Positions 19,753-29,167 are shown, counted from the first letter of the stretch. The stretch: DNA of 64,000 bases from an uncultured Actinomycetes bacterium (GCA_900314875.1 OMWX01000003.1:109151-173150), one strand, 5' to 3'. The notes: generated from the sequence alone by a model not told the origin. A program made the numbers and translations.

Positions 19753-22389
19753 TTATGAACGCAAATGCGCTCCCAAAGCTTCAGTTTGCGAAACAATTGC
19801 TCTGCGAATCTCTTCGGTCTGCTCCCCGGAAAGCGTCTGATGAGAATCACGGAAAGTTGCAGAGAAAGCAAGAGATTTAAATCCGGCTTCCATCTGTTGT
19901 CCGGCGAATACGTCGAACAATTCCAAAGTCTCCAAAACATCGCCCGCTGCAGTTCGAATCGCCTCTTCCACTTGGGAAGCGGCAACATTCTCGGGAACCG
20001 TGAACGCGAAGTCCTGCTTTACGGGAGGATATGAGGAAACTGCTTTCGCTTTAATCGGCTTTCTTGTCAGATTGCATAAAACAGTCAAATCAAGTTCAAA
20101 TGCAGCCGAATGTGCGGGGATTCCCAAACCTTCGCAAACATTAGGATGAAATTCACCGACTTTTCCGATGATTTTCTCGCATGTTTCGCCATTGCCTGTT
20201 GTTTCTTCGGTTTCAAGAACAATTTGAGCAAAACGTCCCGGATGCCACTGAGCTTCAACTGCTTCAGGTTTCGGCTGTTCCAAACGCACTTTCGCTGCGA
20301 GACGCTCGCAAACGCGCATTGCAGCTTCGACCCCGTCGGTCCAGTCAACATCGCGAGACTGTCCCAGCCATCCGGATTCGATTGCTTTGCCTGTCAAAAC
20401 GCCGGCGATTCGCAAAGGCTGCTGCGGAAGTCCGGCATCCAAAGCTGCCAAATCCTTGTCAGACGGAACCTGACCGCCGGGCAAAGCGGGAATCGCGGGA
20501 GCCTCAGGGTCGCCCAAATAAACATGACCTATTTCGTAGACGCGGACATTTTCAATGCCTCTGCGTATATTTCTTTTTACGGCTCCGATCAGCGTTTCAA
20601 GCAATTCTGTGCGCAGATAAGGTCTGTCGCCGGCCAGAGGGTTTTCAAGTTCCACGCTTTTTGCGACAGCCTTTTCGCGATCAATATTCAATTCCTTGAA
20701 ATCTTCATCTCCGACAAACGGATACGTCAAAACTTCAGTCATGCCGTATTCAGCCAAAGTGTCTGCCGCACTTCTGCGCCGACGCAGAAAATCTGACAAT
20801 CCGTTTTCATTGACAGGAATTGAAGGCACGCGCTGAGGAATTTTGTCATATCCGACAATTCGCGCAACTTCTTCTACCAGTTCGCACTGTTCAGTCAAAT
20901 CAGGACGCCAGGAAGGAGGAACAACCACGAATTCTCCGTTGCCGCCGCCGCCTACAGAACAGCCTATATCTGTCAGAATTTCGCTTATTTCGCCAATGCT
21001 TGTGTCAAGCGACGTCAGTCTTGCGACTTCTCCCGTCTTAAAACGCACGGGAGCAATTTCGCTTGTATTATTCACGTCAGTTGCGGTTTGCGACGGGACG
21101 CCGGAAGCATAATCGGCAAGAAATTGAGCAACCTGAGCCGCTGCCGCGGGCTGAATGCGCGTATCTACTCCGCGTTCAAAACGACGCGACGCCTCAGACG
21201 GAATCTTATGACGTCTTGCAGAACGCGCAATTGTAACAGGATCAAAATGCGCAGCTTCAATCAAAACATTCTTCGTTTCGGCGGTCACTTCGCCGTACAG
21301 ACCTCCCATAACTCCGGCCAGTCCCAGAATTCGGCTCGCGCGGCGGCCTTCGGGAGAATCTGTAATAAGCAAATCCTCCGAACAAAGCACATGTTCGTTT
21401 CCGTCAAGAGTAGTAAGTTTCTCTCCGTCTGCTGCGCGGCGCACGACAATCGGAGGCTCAATCTTGTCGGCATCGTATGCATGAAGCGGCTGTCCCAAAT
21501 CCAGCATTGAATAATTCGTCGCATCTACGGCAATCGAAATCGGACGCATTCCCGCGCGAAGCAGACGGCGTCTTATTTCTCGCGGAGTCGATGAGGACGG
21601 GTTTATATCGCGAACAAGACGCGCATAATAACGATCGCAGCCCTGCACGCCGTGAATCGGATTTGCATCATCGATTTCAACTGCAATTTCAGATGCCTGA
21701 ATATTATCAAAACTGCTCAAATCAGGAGCTTTTTCATTCCATTTTTCAACCGGATCGACATATGCTGCTTTGGTCGAATTATGGTATTCGCGACAGACTC
21801 CGCGATAGGAAAATGCATAACCGCGATCCGGAGTGATGTTTATTTCAAGCGTCGGCTCGTTGAGTTTAAGCAGTTCAAGAACATCTTGCCCTGGTTTCAA
21901 AGCTTCATATTCTTCTTCTGTAAAACCGTATTCGCGCAGAAGAATAATTCCGTTGTGCTCGCTGCCCAGTCCGAGTTCTCGCTCTGAAGCGCACATTCCG
22001 TCAGAAACGTGACCGTAAGTTTTTCTGGGCTCAATGCGGAAATCTCCCGGCAAAACAGCTCCGGGAAGGGTTACGATGACTTTCTCTCCTGCCGCCATGT
22101 TCGGAGCTCCGCAGACAATGCCTCGCGGAACTTTATTTCCGTTCTCATCGGTACTGTTGTATTCGTCGCCGACATCAACCTGACACCAGTTAATGATTTT
22201 CCCGTTTTTTTGCGGCTCAGGCACTGCATCGACTACGTATCCCACCACTATCGGACCGGTAAGAGTCGAACGGTGAATCTCTTCTTCTTCAAGTCCGACG
22301 CGCACGAGATCTGCGGCAAGCTGCTCGTAGGTCAGATCATCAGGCGCTGCGACATGTTCTTTAAGCCAGTCAATATCAATAAAAGGCAC
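19753..22389 (-). CDS. pheT: phenylalanyl-tRNA synthetase, beta chain
   Basis: The 878-residue beta chain contains the N-terminal OB-fold tRNA-binding domain (about 45-160), the B3/B4 editing domain, the B5 domain, the catalytic-like domain (RTELLETLIGAVKRNIRRG) and the C-terminal anticodon-binding FDX-ACB domain (SSYPPVKQDFAFTV). A GTG start follows the pheS stop by two bases with GGGAG upstream, so the two subunits are translationally coupled. The 238 bases downstream to the DUF4190 gene hold no gene. Confidence 0.97.
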   Translation of the reverse strand: MPFIDIDWLKEHVAAPDDLTYEQLAADLVRVGLEEEEIHRSTLTGPIVVGYVVDAVPEPQKNGKIINWCQVDVGDEYNSTDENGNKVPRGIVCGAPNMAAGEKVIVTLPGAVLPGDFRIEPRKTYGHVSDGMCASERELGLGSEHNGIILLREYGFTEEEYEALKPGQDVLELLKLNEPTLEINITPDRGYAFSYRGVCREYHNSTKAAYVDPVEKWNEKAPDLSSFDNIQASEIAVEIDDANPIHGVQGCDRYYARLVRDINPSSSTPREIRRRLLRAGMRPISIAVDATNYSMLDLGQPLHAYDADKIEPPIVVRRAADGEKLTTLDGNEHVLCSEDLLITDSPEGRRASRILGLAGVMGGLYGEVTAETKNVLIEAAHFDPVTIARSARRHKIPSEASRRFERGVDTRIQPAAAAQVAQFLADYASGVPSQTATDVNNTSEIAPVRFKTGEVARLTSLDTSIGEISEILTDIGCSVGGGGNGEFVVVPPSWRPDLTEQCELVEEVARIVGYDKIPQRVPSIPVNENGLSDFLRRRRSAADTLAEYGMTEVLTYPFVGDEDFKELNIDREKAVAKSVELENPLAGDRPYLRTELLETLIGAVKRNIRRGIENVRVYEIGHVYLGDPEAPAIPALPGGQVPSDKDLAALDAGLPQQPLRIAGVLTGKAIESGWLGQSRDVDWTDGVEAAMRVCERLAAKVRLEQPKPEAVEAQWHPGRFAQIVLETEETTGNGETCEKIIGKVGEFHPNVCEGLGIPAHSAAFELDLTVLCNLTRKPIKAKAVSSYPPVKQDFAFTVPENVAASQVEEAIRTAAGDVLETLELFDVFAGQQMEAGFKSLAFSATFRDSHQTLSGEQTEEIRRAIVSQTEALGAHLRS

Positions 22390-22391
22390 GA

Positions 22392-23459
22392 CTATTCTCC
22401 CATCACAAACTGATTGCTGAAACGCACGTCTCCTTCGACAAGATCGTGCATATCGTTAATATCATGACGCAAAAGCACGGTTCGCTCGATCCCTACTCCG
22501 AATGCAAACCCGGAATAAACATCAGGATCGATCCCCGCCGAACGAAGCACATTCGGATTAACCATTCCGCAACCGCCCCATTCAATCCATCCTGGACCGC
22601 CTTTTTTGCCGGGAAACCACAAGTCAATTTCCGCACTGGGTTCGGTAAAAGGAAAATATGACGGACGCAGGCGCGCTTTCGCTTCAGATCCGAACATTGC
22701 AACCGCAAGCTTGTTAAGAGTTCCTTTCAAATCTGCCATAGTCAGATTTTTGTCTACTGCCAGAGCCTCGCACTGGTGGAAAACAGGACTGTGCGTGGAA
22801 TCAAGCTCATCCGTTCTGAAAACGCGTCCTGTGCATGCGACATAAAGCGGCACGCCTTCGCTTAACATGGAACGAACCTGATCTGAAGACGTCTGGGTTC
22901 GCATAACCATGTTCGACCCGGCAAATCCTGCCGCATCTTTGGCTTTGTCGCCTTTAATGTAGAACGTATCCTGCATTTGTCTTGCGGGATGATCAGGTCC
23001 GAAATTCAGCGCGTCAAAGTTGTACCATTCCGCTTCTGCTTCCGGACCGTCGGCAATTGTCCAACCCATTGAAATAAAGAAATCCTGGACATTTTCGATA
23101 AGTTTCGACAACGGATGACGAGCACCCAGAGGACGTCTGCGCACGCTTTGTGTCATATCGACCGTTTCAGCGGCCAGTTTTGCTTCTTCTTCGGCTTTTT
23201 TCAGAGTCGTCAAAGCCGCATCGTAAGCTCTGCCGAAATCAGCGCGAAGCTTTCCCATGACTTTTCCGGCATCTTTTTTCTGTTCTGCAGGCAAAGAACC
23301 TATAGACTTGCTCGCTTTTGCCATAGCGGAATCTGAACCGGCATATTTTGTGCGCAATGCGCGAAGTTCATCCGTATTCGAAGCGGTCGCCAGGGCTTCT
23401 ATGCCCTCTTGAACAGTCTTCGAAACCGTTTCGACATCAAATATTTCAGCTTCTGCCAC
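22392..23459 (-). CDS. pheS: phenylalanyl-tRNA synthetase, alpha chain
   Basis: The 355-residue class II catalytic chain has an N-terminal coiled coil, then motif 2 (FHQCEALAVDKNLTMADLKG), the region FPFTEPSAEID, and motif 3 GFAFGVGIERTVLLRH. The start is GTG with GAAAGGCG upstream. It lies immediately before pheT. A pair of small hairpins precedes it at 23545-23578. Confidence 0.97.
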   Translation of the reverse strand: MAEAEIFDVETVSKTVQEGIEALATASNTDELRALRTKYAGSDSAMAKASKSIGSLPAEQKKDAGKVMGKLRADFGRAYDAALTTLKKAEEEAKLAAETVDMTQSVRRRPLGARHPLSKLIENVQDFFISMGWTIADGPEAEAEWYNFDALNFGPDHPARQMQDTFYIKGDKAKDAAGFAGSNMVMRTQTSSDQVRSMLSEGVPLYVACTGRVFRTDELDSTHSPVFHQCEALAVDKNLTMADLKGTLNKLAVAMFGSEAKARLRPSYFPFTEPSAEIDLWFPGKKGGPGWIEWGGCGMVNPNVLRSAGIDPDVYSGFAFGVGIERTVLLRHDINDMHDLVEGDVRFSNQFVMGE

Positions 23460-23544
23460 GGTTCGCCTTTCTCGCGTTCGGTTTTATGCGTTTTCTCACA
23501 CATTTTATATATCCGTCTGATTTCACATTTTCCTTTTATGCTTA

Positions 23545-23578
23545 GACATGTTCGCAAACATGTCGCGTTCGCAACGCG
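23545..23578 (-). promoter_or_regulatory. two tandem hairpins in the pheS leader
   Basis: A perfect 8-bp stem (GACATGTT, loop of four, AACATGTC) at 23545-23564 abuts a perfect 6-bp stem (CGCGTT, CGC, AACGCG) at 23564-23578. They lie just after the methyltransferase stop and about 90 bases before pheS. No T-tract follows on either strand, so they are not a standard terminator. A leader control element or a transcript-processing site is possible. Confidence 0.45.
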
Positions 23579-23584
23579 CACAGT

Positions 23585-24493
23585 TTATGTCTTCTCATGT
23601 CTTTTCGCAGCCCTGCCGTTTTCATGTTTGACTGTTGCCAGCTGGTATAAAGTTATTGCCGAAGACACGGCGACATTAAGCGATTCTGCCGAACCGTATA
23701 TCGGCACGGTAAGCGTCATATCGCATTTGTCGATTGTTTCTTCGGGAAGTCCGCGAGCTTCATTGCCGAACAAAGCCGCGCAGGCAGAATCTGTCAAATC
23801 AGGCTGCGAAACGATTTCAGTAAGCATCTTCGGCCTGTTTTTTGCAGTTCCGTATACGTCGGCCGCAAAAACTTTTATATCGTTTTCGCCAATCCAATCG
23901 AAAAATTCTTCTTCGCTCAGACGGAATACAGGCAGATGAAAAAGCGAACCGGCAGTCGATCGAACAACTTTCGCGGACGTAAAATCAACGCAATTCCCGA
24001 CAAAAACAACAGCCGCGCAGCCTGTCGCATCTGCCGTTCTTACAACAGTCCCTGCATTGCCCGGGTCTCGAATTTCCCAACAGGCGGCAACAAGCGAATC
24101 GCGGCTGATACTGACTTTCGCTGCATTTTTAAGCGCAGAAAACGAAACGACCGCGATAATCCCCTGACAGTCTGTGCTCATTGCTTTAATCACTCTGCCG
24201 GTTGCGGGATGAACATAAATATTTTTTCTTTTCGCTGTCGCAATGATTTCGCCGATCGTCTCGGAAGTTTCAGCCAGCCGCGCATCGTAGTAAATATCGA
24301 GAATATCTCCGGGACAATATTTCACGGCTTCGCGCACGCATTGCGGACCTTCAGCGAGAAAACGCTTCATTTCCCGGCGAATTTTGCGCGAAAACAGGTC
24401 AGACACGTGTTTTATTCGTCTGGAACGCGGATTGTCCGCAGGTTCGACATAAGAATTTGCCGATGCCCCGTATTTTACTGTTTTTTCAGACAT
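23585..24493 (-). CDS. SpoU/TrmH-family RNA 2'-O-methyltransferase
   Basis: The 302-residue protein has an N-terminal substrate-binding region (RRIKHVSDLFSRKIRREMKRFLAEGPQCVREAV) and a knotted SPOUT domain with the three motifs EIRDPGNAGTVVRTADATG, LFGNEARGL and VPIYGSAESLNVAVSSAI. This arrangement matches TsnR/RlmB-like rRNA methyltransferases next to pheS in actinobacteria. The exact target nucleotide is not known. The ATG at 24493 follows the peptidase TGA by one base. Confidence 0.9.
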   Translation of the reverse strand: MSEKTVKYGASANSYVEPADNPRSRRIKHVSDLFSRKIRREMKRFLAEGPQCVREAVKYCPGDILDIYYDARLAETSETIGEIIATAKRKNIYVHPATGRVIKAMSTDCQGIIAVVSFSALKNAAKVSISRDSLVAACWEIRDPGNAGTVVRTADATGCAAVVFVGNCVDFTSAKVVRSTAGSLFHLPVFRLSEEEFFDWIGENDIKVFAADVYGTAKNRPKMLTEIVSQPDLTDSACAALFGNEARGLPEETIDKCDMTLTVPIYGSAESLNVAVSSAITLYQLATVKHENGRAAKRHEKT

Positions 24494-24494
24494 T

Positions 24495-25925
24495 TCAGTT
24501 TTTCCGCACCGGCAAATCGACATCAGCAAGTCTTTGCAGAATAAGAGCCTCGGCAACAATATTCTTTTTCAGCGATTCAAGATCGATTGACTCGTTCGGA
24601 CTGTGAGCATTCGCCTTCGGATCTTCCGGACCGGTCACTATGACTTCGGCCTGAGGGAAAATCTTCTGCAAATCCGGAATAAACGGAATAGAACCTCCTT
24701 CTCCCTTGTTTGCAGGTTCTGCATCAAATGCTTCGCGCATTGCCTTTTCTGCTACGGCAACGGTTTTTGCATCGGGATTCATCGCCCATCCGCTTCCTGT
24801 TTCGCCGACTTTTGCTTCAACTTTTGCGCCGAAAGGAGCGTTTGCAATCATAAAATCAGCTGTTGCTTTTCCTGCCTCAGCCGGATCCTGCAGAGGAGAA
24901 ACTCTCACAGAAAGTCTGAATCTCGCAGTATTTGCAATCACATTAAAAGAACCTTCGACAGGATGAGCGTCAAATCCTATTACGGCAACGGAGGGCTTTG
25001 TCCATAGTCTGGAAGCCAAAGTTCCTGTGCCTGCCAAAACATAGCCGTCGACGGCAGAACTGTCTTCGCGCAAAGTTTTTTCGTCAACGTCAAGACTCAG
25101 ACCACCTATAGGTTCGCAGCTTTCTAAGCCCGGAATCGCCAGATCTCCGTTCTTGTCATACATTGAAGAAATAAGCATTGCGCTGACGGTATTAGCATCC
25201 AGAATCGGACCGCCGAACTGCCCGGAATGAACCGGATGCTCCAAAACTTTCACTTCAACGTCAACATCAACATTTCCTCGCAGAGATGTTGTCAAACTCG
25301 GAATTTGAGCCGACCAATTGCCTGAATCCGCAACAATTATCACATCACTGTCAAATTCGTCCCTGTGCTTTTCGATAAACGGAATAAAACAGGGAGAACC
25401 CATTTCTTCCTCGCCCTCGATAAAAATCTTGATATTCACGGGCAAGTCATCGCCCAGGGCGCGCAAAGCCGCATAGTGAATTGCAATGCCGCCGCCGTCG
25501 TCAGCAGAACCGCGGCCGTAAAGTCTGCCGTCAATCTCGGTTGCCTCAAAAGGCTCGGTTTTCCATCCGTCGCTGCTTGGAACAGGCTGCACGTCATGAT
25601 GCGCGTAAAGCAGAACCGTCGGCGCTTCGGCGCTGACGGTGCGCGAACCTATTACTTCCCAGGCTCCGGGTGTTCCGTCTGTATTTTGAGCCTGCACAAC
25701 GCGCGTTTCTATTCCGACCTCACGCATTTTTTCTGCAACAAATTCTGCAGATTTGCGCATATGTTCCGCAGCAATCCCTTTTGCCGACACAGATTTCAGA
25801 GCAATTTTGTCTTTAAGCACATCAAGCGTGCCATTCCAGTCTTTTTCAACCGATTCGCGCAATTCGGCAGCATTAAACATGCCTGCGCCGGCTTCGCCTG
25901 CGGTAAAGCTGTCTTTTCCCGACAT
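24495..25925 (-). CDS. M20 family metallopeptidase (dipeptidase-like)
   Basis: The 476-residue protein has the di-zinc M20 motifs: YAHHDVQPV (ligand His109, catalytic Asp111), YGRGSADDGGG, EGEEEMGS (catalytic and ligand Glu), VADSGNW, and a C-terminal HSPNES (last ligand His). A dimerisation domain lies between. Such proteins hydrolyse dipeptides or acylated amino acids. The ATG at 25925 has AAAGGG upstream; the longer open frame begins with an unrelated leader. Two palindromic sites lie upstream. It is probably co-transcribed with the methyltransferase gene. Confidence 0.9.
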   Translation of the reverse strand: MSGKDSFTAGEAGAGMFNAAELRESVEKDWNGTLDVLKDKIALKSVSAKGIAAEHMRKSAEFVAEKMREVGIETRVVQAQNTDGTPGAWEVIGSRTVSAEAPTVLLYAHHDVQPVPSSDGWKTEPFEATEIDGRLYGRGSADDGGGIAIHYAALRALGDDLPVNIKIFIEGEEEMGSPCFIPFIEKHRDEFDSDVIIVADSGNWSAQIPSLTTSLRGNVDVDVEVKVLEHPVHSGQFGGPILDANTVSAMLISSMYDKNGDLAIPGLESCEPIGGLSLDVDEKTLREDSSAVDGYVLAGTGTLASRLWTKPSVAVIGFDAHPVEGSFNVIANTARFRLSVRVSPLQDPAEAGKATADFMIANAPFGAKVEAKVGETGSGWAMNPDAKTVAVAEKAMREAFDAEPANKGEGGSIPFIPDLQKIFPQAEVIVTGPEDPKANAHSPNESIDLESLKKNIVAEALILQRLADVDLPVRKN

Positions 25926-26008
25926 TTTTGCCCTTTCTGCTCCGTGTGTTAAATTCTGCGCGCCGCTGCTCTTATGCAATGCGGCGTCCTGCTGATGTAT
26001 GAAATATA

Positions 26009-26022
26009 CGAGAGTACTCTCG
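26009..26022. promoter_or_regulatory. perfect 14-bp palindrome upstream of the peptidase gene
   Basis: CGAGAGTACTCTCG lies 84-97 bases before the M20 peptidase ATG. It is a perfect dyad without spacer, of the size of a dimeric repressor operator. No matching regulator was recognised in the window. Confidence 0.4.
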
Positions 26023-26101
26023 AAGCCGGACAAAAGCAAATACAGCCGTTCAGCATATTTTCTAACCGTTTTCCGACAGATCGGCAACAGCAAATCAGCA
26101 A

Positions 26102-26117
26102 TAGAACACTCGTTCGA
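26102..26117. promoter_or_regulatory. LexA-like box
   Basis: TAGAACACTCGTTCGA differs at one position from the actinobacterial/Bacillus-type SOS box TCGAAC-N4-GTTCGA. It lies 177 bases upstream of the peptidase gene in a region without other genes. No DNA-repair gene starts nearby, so regulation by LexA is only a possibility. Confidence 0.35.
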
Positions 26118-26328
26118 TTCCTTTTATTCGACTTTAACACAGATTCAGTCAAAATGTAAAATCAAGTGCAGCAATTGCAAATTTATGGCAAAAATCTGAA
26201 AATCATGCGAATAAATGCATACAAAAACCCCTTGCGCTCATTAACGCATTTTCTCACGAACGCAAAGAGATTATCTAAACCGGCTGTTTTGCGACAAAAC
26301 ATCGGCAAACTTCAGACAAAACAAGATT

Positions 26329-26820
26329 TCAGTCTGAATTTGAAGTTTCAGCAGAATCTGTTGCATCAGAATCTGTTTCAGAAAAATTCCCTTCAGAAGC
26401 CGCCGCCGCCGAAGAAGACTGTCTGACCCGGTTTCCGACAGCAGACTGTTCCGAAGACAGCCCTGAAGACTGCACATCCCGATTCTGCACATCCCGATTC
26501 TGCGCAGTCTTATCCTGCGTTGCCGAAGACTGCGCAGCCTGATTCTGCTCAAAATATGCCCGCCAAGCAGCAGGCTGACCCGAAACAGGCTGCTGCATAT
26601 ACGAATCAGCTGCTGCCGGATTAACTGCTGCGGGATTCGCCGCATAAGTTTGAGGCTGCGCATAAGCCTGCGGCTGAACATAATACGGCTGTCCGGCTGC
26701 GCTGAATCCCGGTTTGATGAATTTTGATTTGACAAATTTTGTTTTATTGAATTCTGATTTGCTGAATTCGGCTGTTCCGTACTTAAAATCAAACCCTTTC
26801 CGCTCAACTTCATAAACAAT
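26329..26820 (-). pseudogene. decayed Q/A/S-rich reading frame without a start codon
   Basis: On the minus strand an open frame of 163 codons runs from just after a TGA (26823-26821) to a TGA at 26331-26329. It reads like the disordered N-terminal part of an envelope protein (GQPYYVQPQAYAQPQTYA, then AAWRAYFEQNQAAQ, ending ETSNSD). The first ATG is only at 26598; the first 74 codons have no ATG, GTG or TTG. Over the upstream part the neighbouring frame from ATG 26813 gives Asn/Gln/Ser repeats (EQPNSANQNSIKQN) of similar style, suggesting a frameshift near 26700. No membrane domain follows. A real short protein starting at 26598 cannot be excluded. Confidence 0.4.
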
Positions 26821-27030
26821 TCATACAAGATTAACAATTCATACAAGCAATCCGTAAAAACAGATTGTGAAAAGTTTAGTCCCCGGTGCGAACATGGGCG
26901 AAAATACAATCAAATACAAACAAAAACTCAATAATCGCAAAAGCGGCATTCTCAAAAACATTTTTCGCAAGAACAGCATTCTCTAAAGAAAACAGCAGCC
27001 GCAAAAACAGCGCTTCAAAAAGAAACAGCT

Positions 27031-27066
27031 TCAAAAAACAAATGCCGTCAGCAATGTGACGGCATT
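27031..27066 (-). terminator. rho-independent terminator of the ABC cassette
   Basis: A perfect 10-bp stem (AATGCCGTCA and TGACGGCATT) with a six-base loop is followed on the minus strand by TGTTTTTTG. It lies 28 bases past the stop of the small membrane protein gene. Confidence 0.85.
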
Positions 27067-27094
27067 CAAACATTTTGAATCAATTGAGGCAAAA

Positions 27095-27376
27095 TTATTT
27101 TTGTTTCGACATATTTATTTCATTGTTCTCATCCTTGTTATCAGCATTCTTCTTTTTATTCATTTTCAAACTCATAACCGCCAGATTCAGCAGCATAGCT
27201 CCCAAAGTGAAAAAATATGCAAAGGATTTCAGATACCCGTTCGACAAGTTCAGATAAATCATGCAAGAACACAGCAGACATATGCTGACGATAAGGTGCA
27301 TTGCAATATCTCTGTCCGCAAAGTTTGCGGTTAAGTCATTCTTATTGCTGTTTTTTTCATTTTCTTTTTTAGGCAT
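27095..27376 (-). CDS. small two-helix membrane protein of the ABC cassette
   Basis: This 93-residue basic protein has a charged Lys/Asn-rich head (MPKKENEKNSNKN), two transmembrane helices (about 26-43 and 50-70, AMHLIVSICLLCSCMIYL and FAYFFTLGAMLLNLAVMSL) and a charged Lys/Asn tail. AAGGGGG stands six bases before the ATG at 27376. It begins 22 bases after the permease stop and is the last gene before a strong terminator, so it belongs to the same transcript. Its size and position resemble accessory or immunity proteins of peptide exporters, but no family was recognised. Confidence 0.65.
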   Translation of the reverse strand: MPKKENEKNSNKNDLTANFADRDIAMHLIVSICLLCSCMIYLNLSNGYLKSFAYFFTLGAMLLNLAVMSLKMNKKKNADNKDENNEINMSKQK

Positions 27377-27398
27377 ATTTACCCCCTTACTTTCCTTC

Positions 27399-28220
27399 TT
27401 AAAATCCGAGTTTTTTGAATTTGTCAGATTTTCCGGTTTTGGAAACAAGTCGATTCTGTCCGAAAGAAGAACCGAGAGAAATCGCAGATTTTTTTCTGCG
27501 CTTTTCAGCCGCATACGCGGCAAATGTCAAAAGGACAATCCAAGCAACCGCAGCGGCAATGCCCTGAACCGCCGTAAGTTTTTCTTCCATAGAGGAACTG
27601 TCAACTATGGACTGTTGTGCGCCGCCGAAAAGAAAACGTCCGATTTTCGGAAGATTGCTTGTAAACACTATTTCAAAAAATCCGGAATAAATACTTATCG
27701 CCCCGGCAGAGTAAATCATTTTGCGAATAAGAAAACCTGCAGAAGTTCCCCAAAAAGTCGACAGCACGTAAATGAAGATATACCCCGCAATCCATTTGAC
27801 TTTTGAATCAGGAAGGGTATAAGTCATTCCTTCAGACTGCATTAAATATTTCGAAGACAAATACACAGCCGCAAATGTAAACGGAGCAAGTATCAGAACA
27901 ACAGAAGCCGACACGCAGGATCTGACCAAAAATATGTTCCAGAAATTTTGGTTCTTCAGTTTTATATAGCGATAATATCCGTTTTCCATATCAGCTGTAA
28001 CTACGTAAGCCGCAATAATTGCTATAAACAATGATCCCATGTAGGGCACAGCCGAAAGAGCATCCGAAAGTTTCAGCTGAGACTCGACAGACTTGTCTCC
28101 TTTCGCCGCTGAAGAAACATTCCCATATATTGTTATGAAAGAAGAAAACGCGGGGATTGCTGCAAAATACCACACAATCCGATTTCGCCACAAACGTTTC
28201 AATTCGCTTTTAAACATCAT
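27399..28220 (-). CDS. ABC-2 type transporter permease
   Basis: This 273-residue protein begins with a short amphipathic stretch (MFKSELKRLWRNR) typical of ABC-2 permeases and has about six hydrophobic segments (near residues 17-35, 60-76, 102-124, 143-162, 170-188, 218-238). The cytoplasmic loop ADMENGYYRYIKLKNQNFWNIFLVRS matches the coupling region of this type. A basic tail rich in Lys and Ser follows. It lies 14 bases after the ATPase gene. The substrate is unknown. Confidence 0.8.
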   Translation of the reverse strand: MMFKSELKRLWRNRIVWYFAAIPAFSSFITIYGNVSSAAKGDKSVESQLKLSDALSAVPYMGSLFIAIIAAYVVTADMENGYYRYIKLKNQNFWNIFLVRSCVSASVVLILAPFTFAAVYLSSKYLMQSEGMTYTLPDSKVKWIAGYIFIYVLSTFWGTSAGFLIRKMIYSAGAISIYSGFFEIVFTSNLPKIGRFLFGGAQQSIVDSSSMEEKLTAVQGIAAAVAWIVLLTFAAYAAEKRRKKSAISLGSSFGQNRLVSKTGKSDKFKKLGF

Positions 28221-28234
28221 TTTCCTCCCGCAGA

Positions 28235-28939
28235 TTATTCGTTAAACATCGACTTGTAACAGCTCTGCGCACTGCCGGCAACCCCGGGAGAGAACGATTC
28301 GAGCATTCTTGCTTTTCCGTCGCATACGCCGATAAGACTGTCAGCAATAAGATCAAGCTCGCTCATAACATGCAACGAAATAATTACAAGCACCCCCTGA
28401 CGCTTCTTTTCTTTCACAAATTTCCTGAGCAGTTCGACCGATTGAACATCCAAACCGTTTGTCGGCTCATCCAAAATCAAAACCGGAGCATCGGTCATAG
28501 AAGCTGCGACAAGCTCGAATTTTTTCCGCATTCCCTCAGAAAGCTTGTCTATTCTCATATTAAGAAACTCGTCGACTCCGAATCTTTTCAGCAGAGAGCC
28601 GACATAAGACGAATCCGCATCAAAAAGGGTGCACAAATCCGACAAAGCCGAGCCGACCTTATCTGTCTGAGTAAAACCGTAACCGGGCAGATAAACGCCG
28701 AACAGCTTCGAGCGATCCGAAATCGAAGCCGGATTTTTGCCGTTGATCGTCACGCTGCCGCTTCCGGGAATCAAATCGCCTATAAACAAGGACAGCAAAG
28801 TAGTTTTGCCGATTCCGTTAGGACCTGTCAGACCGACAATCGAACCGTTGCGCAAAACAATATTCACGTTTTGCAAAACGTCTTTCCCCTTATAGGAAAA
28901 CGAAACATTCCTCGCTTCAAGCACTGTTTCGCTCTTCAT
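28235..28939 (-). CDS. ABC transporter ATP-binding protein
   Basis: The 234-residue ATPase has Walker A GPNGIGKTTLL, a Q-loop region (LPGYGFTQTDKVG, with the glutamine replaced by the LPGYG form), the signature LSEGMRKKFELVAA and Walker B VLILDEPTNGLD, then the switch His in ISLHVMSEL. The ATG at 28939 has AAGGAGG five bases upstream; the longer frame to 29077 is not needed. The signature deviates from LSGGQ to LSEGM, as in many drug or peptide exporters. It is first in a three-gene cassette. Confidence 0.9.
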   Translation of the reverse strand: MKSETVLEARNVSFSYKGKDVLQNVNIVLRNGSIVGLTGPNGIGKTTLLSLFIGDLIPGSGSVTINGKNPASISDRSKLFGVYLPGYGFTQTDKVGSALSDLCTLFDADSSYVGSLLKRFGVDEFLNMRIDKLSEGMRKKFELVAASMTDAPVLILDEPTNGLDVQSVELLRKFVKEKKRQGVLVIISLHVMSELDLIADSLIGVCDGKARMLESFSPGVAGSAQSCYKSMFNE

Positions 28940-29167
28940 ATTCCTCCTTGCGTTTTCCGCAAGCGCAACCCGACGCAAACACACTATGCGCTTTCTCGCG
29001 TGCTTTAACCGCCAATGCGAACACGCTTCTTTGAACACGCTTCTCTGAACTTGCCGCACCGGCACAAGCTCTGCCAAACATGTATCGTCAAACCGACTTC
29101 ACTGCGCTTCGCAGCCGGCTGCCGTGAAGCGCAGCGTTTAACTATACACCCGCATGCAAGCCCGCGC

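Noticed and set aside
26166..26426. 86-codon plus-strand open frame
   Set aside because: It overlaps the Q-rich frame on the other strand and lacks a start signal and protein-like composition.
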